A DNA stretch of 60,131 nt, from assembly GCA_910595855.1 (NCBI GenBank), contig CAJVCJ010000069.1, positions 1 to 60,131 on the forward strand, read 5' to 3'. This document shows positions 56,732 through 60,131 of this stretch, piece after piece. Numbering within the stretch: position 1 is the first letter of the stretch; the number at the start of each line of letters is the position of its first letter. The notes below the pieces were generated by a model. That model ran no database searches, was not told the DNA's origin, and saw only the letters and a list, made by a program, of their open reading frames with translations. The DNA is from Candidatus Thioglobus vulcanius (lineage in GTDB: Bacteria > Pseudomonadota > Gammaproteobacteria > PS1 > Pseudothioglobaceae). Made by a program: the position numbers and the translations under genes.

Positions 56732-57580
56732 ATGAATGAATTTTTTGCAAATGCCTGGAATATGATCGGACTATTGGTTTGGTCCGATTGGGTAACGCTT
56801 GTTATTTTAATTGCGTTCTTGGCACTGGGCTTCAAGCGCGGTATGGCTAAAGAACTAATCAACCTTAGCTTTTTATTACTCGCTATTATTATTGCATGGC
56901 TGTTTTACCAACCTCTAGCTATAAGTGATACCGTTACTTGGATGCTACTATCACATCAATCACATATGGCCATTGCCTTTGGTGTTATTTTTATTGGCGT
57001 ACTGTTAATTAAAAAATCCATCTATAAGCTTACCAAAGCCTCTTCCAATATAAGCAATCCATGCGCCTTAAATAAGATCTTTGCCTATTTAATATTTTTC
57101 GCAGCAGCCATCGCATTGAGTTGGTATTACCTTGATATTATTGCCAATCTTGGTTTGATGGAGATTGTTGTCACCAACACTTCAACTCGAATTACACTTT
57201 CGTTTATCCTTACTTTTGCTATTATTGTTGGTGTCTGTTCTAGTATTTCTAATATGCTTAATATCTCTATTGATGCATCGAAGCCGTGTTTTTTATCTTC
57301 ATTCTTTAAAAAAACTCTTAATGCATTACACACTTTAGACGACAAACTTAATGCCAAAAATATTAATAGCCGTAAAAATAACGCAGGTGGCATGTTTGTT
57401 GGCTTGCTCAAAGGCAGTTTGGCCATCTTAATTATGGTGCTGGTATTTCAAGGTATTGATAGCATTTCACAGCAATATTATTGGCTTGAAACTAATGGCG
57501 CTTTACGTGTCTTTCAGGACGTGGTGACGGACATTAAGCCCGCACTATCAGAACACTTACTATTTATTAAAAACGACTAA
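56732..57580 (+). CDS. cvpA: CvpA family membrane protein
   Basis: Inner-membrane protein of 282 residues with about five or six hydrophobic segments. Assignment rests on the ALGFKRGMAKELINLS pattern and the conserved position before purF. It is much longer than E. coli CvpA (162), owing to an extra C-terminal region. CvpA is linked to colicin V production and bile or chloride tolerance in other bacteria; no such role is shown here. Confidence 0.72.
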   Translation: MNEFFANAWNMIGLLVWSDWVTLVILIAFLALGFKRGMAKELINLSFLLLAIIIAWLFYQPLAISDTVTWMLLSHQSHMAIAFGVIFIGVLLIKKSIYKLTKASSNISNPCALNKIFAYLIFFAAAIALSWYYLDIIANLGLMEIVVTNTSTRITLSFILTFAIIVGVCSSISNMLNISIDASKPCFLSSFFKKTLNALHTLDDKLNAKNINSRKNNAGGMFVGLLKGSLAILIMVLVFQGIDSISQQYYWLETNGALRVFQDVVTDIKPALSEHLLFIKND

Positions 57581-57592
57581 AGGAACTCTTTT

Positions 57593-59110
57593 ATGTGCGG
57601 CATTGTTGGCATTCTATCCACTACTAAAAAAGACACGGCGGTCTATATTTATGACGCTTTGACCATTCTTCAACATCGAGGACAAGATGCCGCAGGCATT
57701 GTTACCTCTCACAAAGGTCGTTTTTATATGCGTAAGGCCAATGGCTTGGTAAAAAATGCCTTTAGAACTGAACATATGACCACTTTATTGGGTGACATGG
57801 GTATTGGCCATGTACGCTACCCTACTGCTGGTACATCAAGTGGCGCCGAAGCACAGCCTTTTTATGTTAACTCACCTTATGGCATTGCCTTTGCTCATAA
57901 TGGCAACCTAACCAATACCAAACAATTGGCTCAGGAATTATTCGAACAAGATTTACGCCACATTAACACCAATTCAGACTCTGAAATTCTACTCAATGTA
58001 TTTGCTAGCGAGCTAGCCAAGCTACAAAAACAACGCATTAATGAGCAGGATATATTTGATTCTGTTAAGCAAGTACACAAACGTATCCGTGGTGCTTATG
58101 CCACAATCGGCATGATTCCAGGCTATGGTATTTTTGGCTTTAGAGATCCTAATGGCATTCGTCCACTTATTCTTGGAAAGCGTACCACCAATGGCGGTAC
58201 AAAATATATGCTTGCCTCAGAAAGTGTTGCATTAACCGCTCTTGGCTATGAGATTACACAAGATATTAAGCCGGGCGAGGCTGTAGTTATTGACCGAAAA
58301 GGCAATATTTTCATACAACAATGCTCTGAAAATCCAAAATATTCACCTTGTATTTTTGAATTTGTTTACTTTGCACGACCTGATTCGGTTATTGATGATA
58401 TTTCTGTTTACAAAACACGTTTACGAATGGGTGAGCGCCTAGCAGCCAAAATTTACAAAGAATGGGGTGATGAAAAAATTGACGTCGTTATTCCAATTCC
58501 TGACACTTCTCGAGTATCGGCTTTGCAATTGGCACATGAATTAGAGGTTAAGTACTCTGAGGGCTTAATTAAAAATCGCTACATTGCTCGTACTTTTATT
58601 ATGCCAGGGCAGAAATTACGCAAAAAATCAGTACGTCAAAAGCTTAGCGCTATCGGTCTAGAATTTAATGGTAAAAATGTTTTATTAGTGGATGACTCAA
58701 TTGTCAGAGGCACAACTAGCCAACAAATTGTCAAGATGGCCAGAGATGCAGGTGCTAATAAAGTATTTTTTGCATCTGCTGCACCTGCAGTACGCTATCC
58801 AAATGTTTATGGCATTGACATGGCTAGTAACAAAGAGTTTATTGCTCATGGAAAAACCACAGAAGAAGTTTGCAAAGCGATTGGTGCTGATAAACTTATC
58901 TATCAAGATTTAGATGATTTAATTTGGTGCGTCCAACAAGGTAATAAAAAAATACAAACGTTTGATAGCTCTTGTTTTGATGGCAAATACGTTACTGGCG
59001 ATATTGATCAGCAATATTTAAACGAGATAGAAGAAGTCAGAGCAGATTCTGTTAAGGAAGAAAACAACACTAACGAAAGTTCTGAATTAATCTGCAATGA
59101 TGTAGAATAA
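57593..59110 (+). CDS. purF: Amidophosphoribosyltransferase
   Basis: First committed step of purine synthesis, 505 residues. The N-terminal glutaminase begins with MCGIVGIL, so Cys2 becomes the nucleophile after Met removal; the PRPP-binding motif VLLVDDSIVRGTT is intact. The PurF propeptide of Gram-positive enzymes is absent. An AAAGGA ribosome site lies before the ATG, and metZ follows 26 bases later. Confidence 0.97.
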   Translation: MCGIVGILSTTKKDTAVYIYDALTILQHRGQDAAGIVTSHKGRFYMRKANGLVKNAFRTEHMTTLLGDMGIGHVRYPTAGTSSGAEAQPFYVNSPYGIAFAHNGNLTNTKQLAQELFEQDLRHINTNSDSEILLNVFASELAKLQKQRINEQDIFDSVKQVHKRIRGAYATIGMIPGYGIFGFRDPNGIRPLILGKRTTNGGTKYMLASESVALTALGYEITQDIKPGEAVVIDRKGNIFIQQCSENPKYSPCIFEFVYFARPDSVIDDISVYKTRLRMGERLAAKIYKEWGDEKIDVVIPIPDTSRVSALQLAHELEVKYSEGLIKNRYIARTFIMPGQKLRKKSVRQKLSAIGLEFNGKNVLLVDDSIVRGTTSQQIVKMARDAGANKVFFASAAPAVRYPNVYGIDMASNKEFIAHGKTTEEVCKAIGADKLIYQDLDDLIWCVQQGNKKIQTFDSSCFDGKYVTGDIDQQYLNEIEEVRADSVKEENNTNESSELICNDVE

Positions 59111-59136
59111 CCCTATATCTCAATTACTTACAAACA

Positions 59137-60131
59137 ATGAAAGAGTTAAATTTCGACACCAAAGCAATTCGTGAAGGCTATCGAACAACAGCTGAACAAG
59201 AGCATTCAGAGGCAATATTTTTAACCTCTAGCTTTGTCTTTGATTCTGCTGAACAAGCAGCTAAACGCTTTTCTAAAGAAGAGCCTGGCAATATCTATGC
59301 ACGCTTTACTAATCCAACCGTAGATGCATTTGAAAAGAAGCTTGCTGCACTAGAAGGTGCTCAAGCCTGTGTTGCCACATCATCTGGCATGGCAGCTATC
59401 TTTGCCACCTTAATGGCTTTATTAAAGACAGGTGATCATATTGTTGCCTCGCGCAACATGTTTGGTACATCGATTGTGCTACTTAATACCATTATTGCCA
59501 AATTTGGCCTTAGTGTTAGCTTTGTTGATTTATCAGATTTAAATGCTTGGAAAGATTCAATTAATAACAACACCAAGCTTTTCCTATTGGAAACCCCGTC
59601 TAATCCACTGGGGCAAGTAGTTGACCTTATAGCGCTAAGTAAAATCACAAAGGCTAATGACATTCTATTGGCTGTTGATAATGCCATATTAACACCTGCA
59701 TTACAAAAGCCATTAGAGTTGGGCGCTGACATTGTTATTCATTCAGCAACAAAATATATTGATGGACAAGGGCGATGTCTTGCTGGTGCAGTATTGGGCA
59801 ATGAAGATATTATTGAGCAGGTGCATGGCTTTGTACGCACAACCGGACCAAGCCTTAGCGCTTTTAATGCTTGGATCGTACTCAAAGGCTTAGACACATT
59901 ACGCTTAAGAATGAATGCTCATTGCGACAATGCACTAACACTTGCGACTTGGCTAGAAAAACAACCTGCAGTTGAAAAGGTACACTACTTAGGCCTAAAA
60001 TCACATCCTCATCATCAGCTAGCCAAAAATCAGCAAGCGGGCTTTGGTGGCATTGTTTCGTTTGAAATCAAAGGTGGGCAACAAGCGGCATTTAACATTA
60101 TTAATGCCACGGAAATATTTTCAATAACGGC
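59137..60131 (+). CDS. metZ: O-succinylhomoserine sulfhydrylase, partial
   Basis: PLP enzyme of the Cys/Met metabolism family that makes homocysteine directly from an acylhomoserine and sulfide. The frame begins at ATG 59137 and runs off the window after 331 codons, so the C-terminus is missing. Visible motifs are YARFTNPTVDAFEKKLAALEG, ETPSNP, and the PLP lysine in HSATKYIDGQGR, which with LETPSNPLGQ fits the MetZ branch. The purF-metZ order is known from pseudomonads. The acyl group used (succinyl or acetyl) is not certain. Confidence 0.88.
   Translation, partial: MKELNFDTKAIREGYRTTAEQEHSEAIFLTSSFVFDSAEQAAKRFSKEEPGNIYARFTNPTVDAFEKKLAALEGAQACVATSSGMAAIFATLMALLKTGDHIVASRNMFGTSIVLLNTIIAKFGLSVSFVDLSDLNAWKDSINNNTKLFLLETPSNPLGQVVDLIALSKITKANDILLAVDNAILTPALQKPLELGADIVIHSATKYIDGQGRCLAGAVLGNEDIIEQVHGFVRTTGPSLSAFNAWIVLKGLDTLRLRMNAHCDNALTLATWLEKQPAVEKVHYLGLKSHPHHQLAKNQQAGFGGIVSFEIKGGQQAAFNIINATEIFSIT

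Overview
The window is a compact, AT-rich stretch of a bacterial chromosome, almost entirely coding and almost entirely housekeeping. I see no insertion sequence, phage gene, integrase, CRISPR array or rRNA. The gene set and several local gene orders (dusB-fis, folB diverging from plsY, 6S RNA before fthC, folC-cvpA-purF-metZ, rpsP-rimM) point to a gammaproteobacterium. Low GC, very short intergenic spaces, DUF1841 and DUF3579 proteins and a BicA-like SulP carrier would fit a marine sulfur-oxidiser of the SUP05/Thioglobus type or a related thiotrophic symbiont. That placement is an inference: no sulfur-oxidation or Calvin-cycle gene lies in the window.

Layout. 1-7050 (+): TatD-like hydrolase, tcdA, a thioredoxin-fold protein, deaD, a cold-shock protein, sbcB, nth and a DUF1841 protein. 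7108-13513 (-): hisH, hisB, asd, a NIF3 protein, hisC, thiD, dsbA, folK and folB, read right to left. plsY (+) converges on an ABC exporter pair (-). 15947-28388 (+): a long run with aceF-lpdA, pcm, an RND-type exporter, nadB, def, dusB-fis and a purine block (purH, an unknown gene, apt, mtnN). dbpA (-) converges on it. 29768-30284 is the only long stretch without a large gene; it holds a possible 52-codon ORF, a large inverted repeat and 6S RNA, followed by fthC (+). 30842-40401 (-) is an eleven-gene run of overlapping or nearly touching genes from dgkA to a ubiquinone-type hydroxylase, including birA, lptB, tsaD, comM, hisA, rnfH, corC and pmbA.

40458-60131: truA, two divergent SulP anion carriers, rpsP-rimM, purB diverging from acnB, rpmB-rpmG, tRNA-Ser(UGA), a DUF3579 protein, pirin diverging from alanine dehydrogenase, pyrE diverging from xthA, then trmB, fxsA, folC, cvpA, purF and a metZ cut by the window edge.

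The genes cover histidine (hisA, B, C, H), purine (purB, purF, purH, apt), pyrimidine (pyrE), folate (folB, folK, folC, fthC), NAD (nadB), thiamin (thiD), the aspartate and methionine branch (asd, metZ), phospholipid (plsY, dgkA) and central carbon (aceF, lpdA, acnB) functions, plus tRNA and ribosome maintenance. Such a biosynthetic set argues for a self-sufficient cell.

I found no convincing new multi-gene system. The best leads are small: a terminator tail repeated at three loci, two large extragenic inverted repeats, a palindrome over the asd promoter, an unknown gene inside a purine block, a BicA-like carrier divergent from a second SulP carrier, a long Ala/Glu/Lys tail on ribosomal protein S16, and Pribnow-like boxes lying almost on top of several start codons.
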